Origin: Streptomyces sp. BK340
GTDB taxonomy: Bacteria; Actinomycetota; Actinomycetes; Streptomycetales; Streptomycetaceae
Length of the DNA: 64,000 bases
Reading direction: 5' to 3'
NCBI RefSeq assembly: GCF_007827595.1
Contig: NZ_VISR01000030.1
Coordinates: 62,001-126,000, forward strand
Shown: positions 41,625 through 52,835 of the stretch, in pieces
How positions within the stretch are numbered: position 1 is the stretch's first letter
How the letters are laid out: each line of letters opens with the position of its first letter
The notes under the pieces: model-generated
What the model saw: the letters and a program-made list of their open reading frames with translations, nothing else
Told to the model about the DNA's origin: nothing
Databases searched by the model: none
Made by a program: the position numbers and the translations under genes

Positions 41625-42434
41625 TCAGCGACGGTCGAGCTTGGCGACCTTGCGGGCGCTCAGGTCGACGACCAGCCACCGGGCGTCGATCCAGGGGCCG
41701 TTCTTGACCTTCGGGAACAGCCGTACACAGCGGTGTTCGCCGCACTTGTCGAGCGCGGCGGGCCGGCCGCCCGGAGTGGCCCGGTAGACGGCGCCGTTGA
41801 GCAGCAGCTGGTCCGGAGAGGTCAGCTCGTGGCCGGTGGCGTCCTTGTAGTCCGCCTTGAGGCCCGCGCCCAGCGGGTCGGCGATCAGCAGCTTCGCCGC
41901 CTCGGCGTTCTCGGCACGGCTCAGCGGCGGCTGGACGCCGTGCTGGGTGCCGGTCCGCTCGACCTTGCCGGTCTCCAGGTCGACCGTCTTGGTGACGAGC
42001 GTGTCGGTCTTGTAGTCGTAGAAGGTCACGTCGGCCCGGCGCGGCGCGTTCGGGTCGTCCAGTTCGTTCGCTTCCGGGTCGGCCAGATCGACGCTCAGCC
42101 GCTGCGGGCCGTGGCCGCCGTCGACGTTCTCACCCGTGTTCAGCAGCTGCTGGTTCATGGCGAGCTTCGCGACGCGGTTGATCTCGTCGTCGGTCAGCGG
42201 GTCACGGCCGGTGCCCTTCTTCCCCTCGGCGGGCGCCTGTTCCACGACACCCGGCTGGACCGCGTCCGGGCCCTGTCCCGCCTGCTGCGCGGCCTGCGTG
42301 CCGTTCGGTCCTCCCGACTCGTCGGCCCCTGCCGTGCCCGGCAGGGTGATCCCCACCATCACCGCGGTCCCGGCCACTGCCAGGGCCGCACCCGCCACCA
42401 CCTTGCCCAGATGGCGGTGCACTATCTCGCGCAC
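41625..42434 (-). CDS. secreted protein resembling copper amine oxidase N-terminal domains
   Basis: 269 residues from a GTG at 42434. A basic start and hydrophobic run (VVAGAALAVAGTAVMVGITL) form a signal peptide ending near GTAGA. The mature part has two amine-oxidase-N-like units. One contains RADVTFYDYKTDTLVTKTVDLETGKV. The other contains PPLSRAENAEAAKLLIADP ... CVRLFPKVKNGPWIDARWLVVDLSARKVAKL. These read like the N2 and N3 domains of copper amine oxidases, which lie in the same chain as the catalytic domain in typical enzymes. The gene directly precedes the catalytic-domain gene, so I infer a two-subunit enzyme. Confidence 0.65.
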   Translation of the reverse strand: MREIVHRHLGKVVAGAALAVAGTAVMVGITLPGTAGADESGGPNGTQAAQQAGQGPDAVQPGVVEQAPAEGKKGTGRDPLTDDEINRVAKLAMNQQLLNTGENVDGGHGPQRLSVDLADPEANELDDPNAPRRADVTFYDYKTDTLVTKTVDLETGKVERTGTQHGVQPPLSRAENAEAAKLLIADPLGAGLKADYKDATGHELTSPDQLLLNGAVYRATPGGRPAALDKCGEHRCVRLFPKVKNGPWIDARWLVVDLSARKVAKLDRR

Positions 42435-42631
42435 ATCTTCCCCCTACTCCCCCAAGGTCCCCGGGAGTACGTGTCTGCCCCACTGGTTCGGCACACGGCA
42501 GGTAGTGCGTTCGCCGCATGCACTGGTCGGCCGGTAAGAGGGGCGTAAGTCACAGGTGGTTCCCTCACTTTCGGGCAGACTCGGAGTCAACGCGGCCCCG
42601 GCGGGGCGGCCCACCTGAAAGAGTCGTGTCC

Positions 42632-44764
<2,133 letters not shown>

Positions 44765-44887
44765 GGAAGGGGCTCCGCGGTCGTTGCAGGGTGCGTGTCC
44801 GCCCGGCGGCCGGCGGCCGTCTCGGCGCCGGGCGGCGACGGACCCTGCTCCACCGCGGCAGGGAACCGGACCGGGCCCCGCCGTTCG

Positions 44888-45830
44888 TCACCGACGCGGC
44901 GGAGCCCCGCGGCGGGCCTCGGCATCCGCTGCGCCTGCGGCGGCCGGCGGAGCGGACAGCGGCGCTCCCGCGGGCGGTGCCGCATCCGGCGCCCCGTCCG
45001 TCAGCTCGTCGTGCACGCGTGTGTGCGGGGCGCCTTCGGGCTGCCCCGGGCAGGCCGCCGGACGGGCCGTCAGAGCGATGGCGAAGGCGAGCGCGGCCGC
45101 CGTGCTCGCCGCCGGGAGGCCGTACGACTCGGCGAGGCGGCCGGTGCCGGCGACCGCGAGGGCCTGGCCGCCGACCAGGGCGCTGGTCGATCCCCGCCTG
45201 GCAGGCACCGAACATGGCGCCCTGGAGGGCGAGGGCGGCGCACAGGGCGCGGGCGGAGCGGGGCATGGGGGCGCGGGCCGCGGTCGCGGCACGCGCGCGC
45301 TGCGGACCGGGACGGACGGCACGGGCGGTCGGGTGCAGGGCGAAGCCGGTGCCGCAGGTGGCCACCAGGAGGGCCGCGCCGGCCAGTGCGTAGGCCGGGT
45401 GGGCGAGGACCGCGGCCAGACCGACCAGGGCCGGGCCGAGGACGAAGGACAGTTCGTCCAGGGTGCCCTCGAAGGAGAGCGCGGCGCCGACGGTGGGCTC
45501 GGGGGCGCCCGCGCGGCGGGCGAGGGCGAGCAGCCGGGTGCGGGCCAGCGGGCCGACGAGCGGCACGGTGGCGCCCGCCACCGCCCCCAGGAGGGCCAGG
45601 ACGGGCGCGGACAGGCCGGTCAGGGCGCCGGCGACCAGAGCTGCCACGGCCAGCGCGTTGGCGAGCGAGAACGCGAGCACGACCGTCCGCTGCCCGTTCC
45701 GGGGCCCGCGAGCCGGCCCACCAGCGGCCCGCAGGCCACCTGGCCGAGGGCGAGCGCGCCGCCGGCCGGTCCCGCGGCGGTCAGCGAACCGCTCGTACGG
45801 GCGACGAGCAGCGCGCGTGGGTGCGTGCAG
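44888..45830 (-). pseudogene. decayed MFS transporter
   Basis: Three minus-strand segments in alternating frames together make part of an MFS protein. Segment one, about 45830-45720, reads ALLVARTSGSLTAAGPAGGALALGQVACGPLVGRLAG and has no start codon. Segment two, about 45700-45200, reads GQRTVVLAFSLANALAVAALVAG ... FEGTLDELSFVLGPALVGLAAVLAHPAYALAGAALLVATCGTGF ... CAALALQGAMFGACQAG. Segment three, about 45200-44960, reads STSALVGGQALAVAGTGRLAESYGLPAASTAAALAFAIALTARP. At least two frameshifts, a lost N-terminus and an apparent internal loss of helices make it non-functional. It lies between glgX and treY. Confidence 0.75.
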
Positions 45831-45873
45831 AGGCGATGACACGAAAGCCGGCGGGCTGGGTACGTAGGTTTCC

Positions 45874-48243
45874 ATGACTTCTGCGCGACCCGGACCGGGG
45901 GTGCCCACGGCCACCTACCGGCTGCAACTCCAGCCCGCGTTCCCGTTCGCCGCCGCCGCGGCGGCCGTACCGTACCTGGCCTCGCTCGGCGTCTCGCACG
46001 TGCATCTGTCCCCCGTCCTGGAGGCCGTCCCCGGCTCCACGCACGGCTACGACGTCGTGGACCACGCGCGCGTGCGCGAGGAACTGGGCGGCGAGGAGGG
46101 GCTGCGCGCGCTCTCGGACACCGCGCGGGAGCACGGCCTCGGTCTGGTGGTGGACATCGTGCCGAACCACATGGCCATGGCCCCCCGGCACAACCACGCC
46201 CTGTGGGAGGTGCTGCGCGAGGGACCCGGGTCACCGTACGCGCGCTGGTTCGACATCGACTGGAAGGCGCAGGGCGGACGCCTGCTGCTGCCCGTGCTCG
46301 GCGGTCCGCTCGGGACGGAGCTGGACCACCTGGTGGTCGACGCCGGTGTCCTGCGCTACCACGACCACGCGTTCCCGCTCCGCGAGGGCACCGAGGAACT
46401 GCCCCTGGCGCAGCTCCTGGACGCACAGTGGTACCGCCCGGGGTGGTGGCGGCTGGCCCGCACCGAGCTGAACTACCGGCGCTTCTTCAGCATCTCGGAG
46501 CTGATCGGGCTGCGGGTCGAGGACCCGGAGGTGTTCGACGCCACCCACGCCAAGATCCTGCAGCTGCTCGCGGAGGGCGTGGTCGACGGACTGCGGATCG
46601 ACCATCCCGACGGCCTCGCGGACCCGGACGGCTACCTGGAGCGGCTGCACGAGGCGACCGGCGGGCGCTGGACGGTCGTGGAGAAGATCCTCGCCGACGG
46701 TGAGCGGCTGCCCGCCTCCTGGCCCGTCGCGGGCACCACGGGCTACGACGCCCTGCGCCACGTCGACGGCCTGTTCACGGACCGCACGGGGGCGTATCAA
46801 CTGCTGGGGCGGTACCGGGCGTTCGCGGCGCCGCAGACGGACCGGGGCGGCAACTGGGAGGCCACGGCGCGGCGGGCCGCCTACAAGGTGATCACGCACG
46901 AGCTGGCCGCCGAGACCGACCGGCTCACCCGGGTGGCCGCCCGGCTGTGCGCCGCCTCCCCGGACCTCTCGCTGCGCGACCGGGCGCCCTGGGCGCTGCG
47001 CACGGCCCTGGAGGAACTGCTGGTCCGGCTGCGGGTGTACCGCCCGTACGCCTCCGGTGACGCGGCCGCCGTCGTCACCGAGGAGGCCGCCGAGGAGGCC
47101 CGGCTGGCCTTCGTGGTGCCCGAGGAGGCCGAGGCCGTGGGCATCGTGCGCCGGCTGCTGGTCGAGGCGCCCGGTGACCCGTCGGCGCCGGACCACGGCG
47201 ACCGGGCGGAGTTCCGCTCCCGGTTCGCGCAGACCGCGTCGGCACTGCGCGCCAAGGCCGTGGAGGACACGGCGTTCTACCGGTACGTGCCGCTGCTGTC
47301 CGCGGCGGAGGTGGGCGGCGACCCCGGCGCGCCCGGCGTGTCCCCGGAGGACTTCCACGCGTACTGCGCGCGCGTACAGCGCGACTGGCCCGGCACCGGT
47401 ACGGTCGTGTCCACCCATGACACCAAGCGCAGCGCCGATGTGCGCGCCGCCATGGCCGTGCTCACCGAGTGCCCGGACCGCTGGGCGGAGTTGCTGGCCG
47501 AGGTGACCCTGGCCGAGGAGGGCGTGCCCGACGGGCAGCTGGCCTGGGCGGCCTGGCAGACGGTCTTCGGGCTGGGCTCGGCGGAGGAGGAGCGGGTCCA
47601 GGGGGCGCTGCTGAAGCATGTGCGCGAGGCCGGCATGTACACGAGCTGGACGGAGCAGGAGCCGCCCTACGAGGACGCGGCGGCGGCCTTCGTCACGGCC
47701 GGGCCGTGCGGGCCTCCGGGAGAGCGTGTGGTGGCGTTCCGCAAGGCACTGGAGCCGCACGTCCGGGCGAACGTCCTGGGCACCGCGCTGGTCCATCTGA
47801 CGATGCCGGGGGTGCCCGACCTGTACCAGGGCACGGAGGGCGAGTACCGGGCCCTGGTGGACCCGGACAACCGACGGCCGGTGTCGTTTCCCCCCGCGGC
47901 ACCCGGTGAGAAGGACGCGCTGACTGCGGCGGCCCTGCGGCTGCGCGCGCGGCGGCCCGACGCCTTCGGCACGGCGGCCGCGTACGCCCCGCTCACCGCG
48001 GACGGACCGGCCGCGGAGCACTGCGTGGCGTTCACGCGCTCCGGCACGGTGGTCACGGCGGTGACCCGCCTGTCCCTGCGGCTGGCCGAGTCGGGCGGCT
48101 GGCGCGAGACACGGCTGGAGCTCCCGCCGGGCAGCTGGGCGGACATCCTGACCCCAGGGCGGGAGTTCACCGGGCACGCGCGCGTGGCGGACCTCTTCGA
48201 GCGGCTGCCGGTGGCACTGCTGGAGCGGCAGGCCGAGGACTGA
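45874..48243 (+). CDS. treY: malto-oligosyltrehalose synthase
   Basis: 789 residues, the normal family length. GH13 signature regions: PTATYRLQLQPAFPFAAA at the start, VDIVPNHMAMAPRHN, VDGLRIDHPDGLADPDGYL (nucleophile Asp), VEKILADGERLP and VSTHDTKRSADVRAAMAVL. It turns the reducing-end alpha-1,4 link of maltodextrins into an alpha,alpha-1,1 trehalosyl link inside the molecule. Substrate comes from the debranching enzyme upstream; treZ at 53562 releases trehalose. The gene starts just upstream of the MFS remnant, in opposite orientation. Confidence 0.95.
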   Translation: MTSARPGPGVPTATYRLQLQPAFPFAAAAAAVPYLASLGVSHVHLSPVLEAVPGSTHGYDVVDHARVREELGGEEGLRALSDTAREHGLGLVVDIVPNHMAMAPRHNHALWEVLREGPGSPYARWFDIDWKAQGGRLLLPVLGGPLGTELDHLVVDAGVLRYHDHAFPLREGTEELPLAQLLDAQWYRPGWWRLARTELNYRRFFSISELIGLRVEDPEVFDATHAKILQLLAEGVVDGLRIDHPDGLADPDGYLERLHEATGGRWTVVEKILADGERLPASWPVAGTTGYDALRHVDGLFTDRTGAYQLLGRYRAFAAPQTDRGGNWEATARRAAYKVITHELAAETDRLTRVAARLCAASPDLSLRDRAPWALRTALEELLVRLRVYRPYASGDAAAVVTEEAAEEARLAFVVPEEAEAVGIVRRLLVEAPGDPSAPDHGDRAEFRSRFAQTASALRAKAVEDTAFYRYVPLLSAAEVGGDPGAPGVSPEDFHAYCARVQRDWPGTGTVVSTHDTKRSADVRAAMAVLTECPDRWAELLAEVTLAEEGVPDGQLAWAAWQTVFGLGSAEEERVQGALLKHVREAGMYTSWTEQEPPYEDAAAAFVTAGPCGPPGERVVAFRKALEPHVRANVLGTALVHLTMPGVPDLYQGTEGEYRALVDPDNRRPVSFPPAAPGEKDALTAAALRLRARRPDAFGTAAAYAPLTADGPAAEHCVAFTRSGTVVTAVTRLSLRLAESGGWRETRLELPPGSWADILTPGREFTGHARVADLFERLPVALLERQAED

Positions 48244-48357
48244 GGGACTGACGCCCGCAGGGCCGAGAGGCGGACGCCGCCCGCTCGCGCGCCGGGCACG
48301 GCGCAGACCTCGCACTCCTCCGGAGCGGACCGTTGGGGGCCGCGGGGACGGGCCCGG

Positions 48358-49299
48358 TCAGCCGGTGTGTGCGGCGGGCAGGGTGTGGTCCTCGTGCTCC
48401 CGGGGGGCGGCTCCTCCGAGCGAGGGCCAGGTGGTGCACAGGAGGTTCACGAAGGCCTCGGCCGCTCCGGTGGGCGGCACGCGCGTGTAGACCGTCAGGG
48501 CGCGTCTCCACGCCGGGTCCGGGGTGAGGACGACGCAGTCCTCGCCGACGGCGCCCCGCACGACGTGGGCGGGCGCCACGCACACCCCGACCCCGGCGGC
48601 GGCCATGCGCACGGCCGTGGAGGTGTGCTCGGTCCACACGGCGGTCCGGGGGCGGTATCCGGCCTGTCCGCACGCCCAGTCGAGGAAGCGCTCGCCGTGG
48701 ACGACGGGTTCCATGGCGCAGCGGATCCAGGCGCGGTCGGCGAGTTCCGGCAGCGTCACCCTCGTACGCCCCGCGAGCCGGTCGTCGAAAGGCACGACGA
48801 GAACGACTTCCTCCTCGCCGACCGGTACGACGGTGCCGGGCGCGCCGACGGGCTCGGGACCGATCGCGAGGTCCGCGGTGCCGCGCTGGACCGCTTCCTC
48901 CAGGGCCTCGGAGGTGGCGTACTCGCGCAGGCGCAGCAGGACTCCGGGGTGGGCCGCACGCCAACGGGCGAAGACGTCGGGGAGGGCGCCGACGGCGATG
49001 GAGTGCAGGGCCGCGATGTGCAGCTCGCCGCCCTCGGCGCCGGCGGCGGCGCGGGCCGCCCGGCGGGCCTGCGCGGCGCTGCGGACGGCCAGCTCCGCGT
49101 GCGGCAGGAAGGCACGGCCCATCGGGGTGAGGCGCACTCCGCGCGGCATGCGCTCCAGCAGGTCGCCGCCGACCGTCTTCTCCAGGGCCTTGATCTGGTG
49201 CGAGAGCGCGGGCTGGGTGACATGCAGCAGCTCCGCCGCGCGGGTGAAGGACGCCTCCTCGACGACCGTCAGGAAGTACTCCATCTGTCGCAGGCTCAC
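48358..49299 (-). CDS. LysR-family regulator
   Basis: 313 residues from the GTG at 49299, with GGAAGGCGG upstream. Winged helix: SLRQMEYFLTVVEEASFTRAAELLHVTQPALSHQIKALEKTVG. The effector domain begins GELHIAALHSIAVGALPDVFARWRAAHPG. It is divergent from the dihydrolipoamide-dehydrogenase-like gene. The 97-bp gap contains a TTGCC-N10-GGCAA dyad, so control of that gene is likely. The inducer is unknown. Confidence 0.9.
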   Translation of the reverse strand: MSLRQMEYFLTVVEEASFTRAAELLHVTQPALSHQIKALEKTVGGDLLERMPRGVRLTPMGRAFLPHAELAVRSAAQARRAARAAAGAEGGELHIAALHSIAVGALPDVFARWRAAHPGVLLRLREYATSEALEEAVQRGTADLAIGPEPVGAPGTVVPVGEEEVVLVVPFDDRLAGRTRVTLPELADRAWIRCAMEPVVHGERFLDWACGQAGYRPRTAVWTEHTSTAVRMAAAGVGVCVAPAHVVRGAVGEDCVVLTPDPAWRRALTVYTRVPPTGAAEAFVNLLCTTWPSLGGAAPREHEDHTLPAAHTG

Positions 49300-49353
49300 C
49301 GTGCCGCCTTCCCAGCCTTCCCATGAGGATCCTGCATCGGTTCCACAAAAACA

Positions 49354-49375
49354 TTGCCTTGGACTCATGGCAAGG
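49354..49375. promoter_or_regulatory. possible LysR operator between the divergent genes
   Basis: TTGCC (49354-49358) and GGCAA (49369-49373), with a second overlapping pair CCTTG and CAAGG, make a double dyad. It lies in the gap between the LysR gene and the dihydrolipoamide-dehydrogenase-like gene, next to an A-rich stretch (CACAAAAACATT). Confidence 0.4.
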
Positions 49376-49396
49376 GAGGGACGGAGGGTGGAGGTC

Positions 49397-50875
49397 ATGA
49401 GCACAGAAGCAACGCACACGCCGGACGTCGTCGTCATCGGCGGCGGCACGGGCGGGTACAGCACCGCCCTGCGCGCCGCCGCCCTGGGTCTCGACGTCGT
49501 CCTCGTCGAACGCGACAAGGTCGGCGGGACCTGTCTGCACCGCGGCTGTATCCCCAGCAAGGCGATGCTGCACGCCGCCGAGCTCGTCGACGGCATCGTC
49601 GAGGCCCGCGAACGGTGGGGTGTGAAGGCCACGCTGGAGTCCGTCGACTGGCCGGCGCTGGTGGCCACGCGGGACGACATCGTGGCGCGCAACCACAAGG
49701 GGGTGGAGGCGCATCTGGCACACGCGGGTGTACGAGTGGTGCGGGGGAGTGCGCGGCTGACGGGAGCCCGCACGGTGCGCGTGGAAAGCGTGCAAGCCGA
49801 CTCCACGCTCGCGCACGCGGATGCCGTGCACGCCGAATCCGTGCGCGATGCGCTCGACTTCACCGCACGCCGCGGAATCGTCCTCGCGACCGGCTCGCGA
49901 CCGCGCACGCTCCTGGGGCTCGTGCCCGACGGGCGGCGCGTGGTGACCAGTGACGACGCCTTGTTCGCGCCGGGGCTGCCGGGGTCCGTCCTGGTGCTGG
50001 GCGGGGGTGCGATCGGGGCGGAGTACGCCTCCTTCCACCGGTCGATGGGCGCGGAGGTCACTCTGGTGGAGGCCGCCGACCGGATCATGCCGCTGGAGGA
50101 CGCGGACGTGAGCCGGCATCTGACCCGCGGCCTGAGGAAGCGGGGCGTCGACGTGCAGGCGGGCGCGCGGCTGCTGGACGCGGAGGTGCTGGAGAACGGC
50201 GTACGCGCGCGGGTGCGCACCGCCCGCGGGGAGACCCGGACCGTGGAGGCGGAGCGGCTGCTGGTCGCCGTCGGCCGCGCGCCGGTCACCGAGGGCCTGG
50301 ACCTGGCCGCCGCCGGGCTGACGACGGACGAGCGGGGGTTCGTCGAACCGGCGGACTGGAGCCGGCTGGAGACGGCCGTACCGGGGATCCATGTGGTGGG
50401 CGACCTGCTGCCGCCGCCCTCGCTCGGTCTGGCCCACGCCTCCTTCGCGGAGGGCCTGCTGGTGGCCGAGACACTGGCCGGGCTGCCGTCGGCTCCGGTG
50501 GACTACGCGGCCGTGCCCCGGGTGACGTACTCGTCGCCGCAGACCGCCTCCGTGGGGCTCGGCGAGGCGGAGGCACGCGCGCGCGGCCACGAGGTCGACG
50601 TCGGCACGATGCCGCTGACCGCCGTCGCCAAGGGGATGGTGCATGGGCAGGGCGGCATGGTGAAAGTCGTCGCCGAGGCCGGCGGCGGGCAGGTGCTCGG
50701 TGTGCACCTGGTCGGACCGAACGTGTCGGAGATGATCGCCGAGAGCCAGCTGATCGTCGGCTGGGACGCCCAGCCCTCGGACGTGGCCCGGCACGTGCAC
50801 GCGCACCCCACGCTGTCGGAGGCGGTGGGCGAGGTGTTCCTGACGCTCGCCGGACGCGGACTGCACCAGCAGTGA
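49397..50875 (+). CDS. dihydrolipoamide dehydrogenase-like flavoprotein
   Basis: 492 residues from the ATG at 49397, with GGTGGAGG upstream. FAD site: DVVVIGGGTGGYSTALRAAALG; redox disulfide: GGTCLHRGCIPSK; NAD site: VLVLGGGAIGAEYASFHRSMG; C-terminal His-x4-Glu: HAHPTLSEAVGE. It is a complete class-I disulfide oxidoreductase. No 2-oxoacid dehydrogenase genes are adjacent, so it may serve another complex or act as a stand-alone NADH-dependent disulfide reductase. An insertion of repeated VES-x-HAD-like sequence occurs around residue 135. Confidence 0.9.
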   Translation: MSTEATHTPDVVVIGGGTGGYSTALRAAALGLDVVLVERDKVGGTCLHRGCIPSKAMLHAAELVDGIVEARERWGVKATLESVDWPALVATRDDIVARNHKGVEAHLAHAGVRVVRGSARLTGARTVRVESVQADSTLAHADAVHAESVRDALDFTARRGIVLATGSRPRTLLGLVPDGRRVVTSDDALFAPGLPGSVLVLGGGAIGAEYASFHRSMGAEVTLVEAADRIMPLEDADVSRHLTRGLRKRGVDVQAGARLLDAEVLENGVRARVRTARGETRTVEAERLLVAVGRAPVTEGLDLAAAGLTTDERGFVEPADWSRLETAVPGIHVVGDLLPPPSLGLAHASFAEGLLVAETLAGLPSAPVDYAAVPRVTYSSPQTASVGLGEAEARARGHEVDVGTMPLTAVAKGMVHGQGGMVKVVAEAGGGQVLGVHLVGPNVSEMIAESQLIVGWDAQPSDVARHVHAHPTLSEAVGEVFLTLAGRGLHQQ

Positions 50876-51010
50876 GACCCCGGGGGCGCGGCGGTCCGGC
50901 ACCGCCCGTGAATGCGTCCGGGCGCCCCCTGGAGCCTCCTGACCGTGTGCTTGACAGTTCACCCACGCCGTGCGGCACTGGGAGGGCGAAGCCGGGCGGA
51001 CAAGTCGGGG

Positions 51011-52261
51011 GTGAGTCTCCTGCCGGAGCTGCGCTACCCCAGCGTTCCCGAACTGGTCGCCTCCGCGCGAGCGTTGGCCGCTCAGGAGCCCGGGCTGTGT
51101 GCGCTCAGGCAGGTGGGCCTCTCGCGAGCCGGCCGGCCACTGCACCTGCTGTCGGTGGGACACGCCCGCCGCGCCGTACTGGTCGTCGCGGGCGCCCACG
51201 CCAACGAGCCGACGGGCGGCTCCACCCTCCGGGTGCTGGCCGAACGGGTGCTGGCCGAGCGGGAGTTGCGGGCCGACACCTCCTGGCACTTCCTGCTGTG
51301 CGCCGACCCGGACGGCGCGAGCCTGCATGTCACCCCGGCGCCGCGCAGTCTGCTCGACTACCACCTCGGCTTCTACCGGCCGACCGGCGCCGAGCAGCCG
51401 GAGTGGTCCCCCGCGGTGCTCCCGCCGGACCGCCTGCCGCCCGAGACTCGGGCCCTGACCGGGGTGATCGACGAACTGCGCCCCTATCTCCAGGTGACCC
51501 TGCACGGCACCGATCTCGGCGGCAGCTGGGTGCAGTTGACGAAGGACGTGCCGGGCCTGGCGGAGCCGTTCGCCAAGTCGGCCGCCGAGCTGCACATCCC
51601 GGTCGAGACAGGTGCCTCGGACGCCGCGGGCTGGCCCGCCTCCGGGCCCGGGGTGCATGTGATGCCCGGACCGGAGACGGGCGTCGCCTACCCGAGCCTG
51701 CCGGACGACGCGCGGCACAGCACCTGGTACCACGCGCACCGCTACGGCGGTCTGACGGCCGTGGTGGAGGTGCCGATGTGGGCCAGCGACCTGGTGGACG
51801 ACCCGGCGCCGCACCCGGCACCGGCGGCGGCGATACGCCGCCTGGCCCAGCGGCTGCTGCGGGACTCGCTGGAGGTGGAGCGGGTGCTCGCCGAGGTGCT
51901 GCCCCGGCTGGAGGATGCGGACGGGCCGTTGCTGCGGGCCGCGCGGTGGGCGCTGGAGCTGATACCGGGCCTGGCGCAGGACTGGATGCACACACCGCCG
52001 GCCGGCACGACGATGGCGTACGTCGGCAGTGTGGACGCCTTCGGGCGGCGGCTGCCGCTGCGGGCGGCGGCGATGCTGCTGCGGGTGCTGCGGGAGACGG
52101 ACGACCGGGCGGCGCCCCTGCTCGAACAGCTGGTCGCCTCCTGGTGCGAGGCGTTCGCGGAGCGTTTCCGGGCCCGCTGGGTGCCTTTGGAGAACCAGGT
52201 GGAGCACCAGTCCCGGACGGTGCTGGTGGCGGCCCAGCAGGCCCGGGAACGGGCGGCGTGA
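51011..52261 (+). CDS. M14-family zinc carboxypeptidase-like protein
   Basis: 416 residues from the GTG at 51011 (start inferred, GGCGGA upstream). Zinc ligands are H63 and E66 in AGAHANEPTGG, and H165 in VTLHGTDLGG; the catalytic Glu is E253 in VVEVPMW. No signal peptide is seen, so it should be cytoplasmic, which is atypical for digestive M14 enzymes. LHGTD is typical of succinylglutamate-desuccinylase-like or murein-peptide enzymes. It may process peptidoglycan fragments or modified amino acids. Convergent with the inhibitor gene. Confidence 0.8.
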   Translation: MSLLPELRYPSVPELVASARALAAQEPGLCALRQVGLSRAGRPLHLLSVGHARRAVLVVAGAHANEPTGGSTLRVLAERVLAERELRADTSWHFLLCADPDGASLHVTPAPRSLLDYHLGFYRPTGAEQPEWSPAVLPPDRLPPETRALTGVIDELRPYLQVTLHGTDLGGSWVQLTKDVPGLAEPFAKSAAELHIPVETGASDAAGWPASGPGVHVMPGPETGVAYPSLPDDARHSTWYHAHRYGGLTAVVEVPMWASDLVDDPAPHPAPAAAIRRLAQRLLRDSLEVERVLAEVLPRLEDADGPLLRAARWALELIPGLAQDWMHTPPAGTTMAYVGSVDAFGRRLPLRAAAMLLRVLRETDDRAAPLLEQLVASWCEAFAERFRARWVPLENQVEHQSRTVLVAAQQARERAA

Positions 52262-52318
52262 GGCCTCCGCGAAGCCTCCCGCGCCCGCCGTCCGCCGTAC
52301 CCGCCGCGCGGGCCGGAC

Positions 52319-52732
52319 TCAGTCGTCCAGAGCGAACACCTCTCCCGTCCGCCCGCTCATGACGCACTTGCTGGAGTACGTCTCCCGGAAGTCGACCGAC
52401 CGTCCGTGCCACCGCCCGCGCGCGTGGACGGTGACGGGCGCGAAGATCATCGTGCAGAAGATCTTCTTGGGCGGGATGCGGTCGATGTCGCCGTCGGCGG
52501 CCGAGAGTTCGGCACAGGCCTCGGCCGCGTGCGCGTGGCCGAGGGGCGGGTCGCAGAGCAGCAGTGCGTGGCGTGTGTAACCGGTCCGGGCGTCACCGCG
52601 GGTGACGGTGAGGTCGAGCCAGTTGCCGGTGAGCATGGGGCGCGGTGCCGCCTGGGCCGGGCCCGCGGCGAGCAGGCCGACGGACGCCAGCAGGGCGCCT
52701 GCGGCCGCTGTCGCTCGGGTGATGTACGTCAT
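52319..52732 (-). CDS. subtilisin inhibitor-like secreted protein (SSI family)
   Basis: 137 residues. Signal peptide: ATAAAGALLASVGLLAAGPAQA. Mature part: LTVTRGDARTGYTRHALLLCDPPLGHAHAAEACAEL, then KKIFCTMIFAPVTVHARG and SSKCVMSGRTGEVFAL, fitting the Streptomyces subtilisin inhibitor fold with four Cys. By alignment with SSI, the reactive-site P1 residue is the Met of FCTM. It should inhibit extracellular serine proteases. The mature protein is close to the usual SSI length. Confidence 0.88.
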   Translation of the reverse strand: MTYITRATAAAGALLASVGLLAAGPAQAAPRPMLTGNWLDLTVTRGDARTGYTRHALLLCDPPLGHAHAAEACAELSAADGDIDRIPPKKIFCTMIFAPVTVHARGRWHGRSVDFRETYSSKCVMSGRTGEVFALDD

Positions 52733-52835
52733 TCCCGAAGCATCGGCGCGGCGGCCCGCGTTCTGCAGCCCGACTCGCCCGAACGGGACCGTACGGGCGC
52801 ACAGCGGTGCGTCAGTTCGAATGCGGGACGGTGTC

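Noticed and set aside
48167..52207. Very long minus-strand frame spanning about 4 kb
   Set aside because: It crosses several well-supported genes on both strands and encodes only Arg/Pro/Gly-rich sequence. Such frames are common in DNA this GC-rich.
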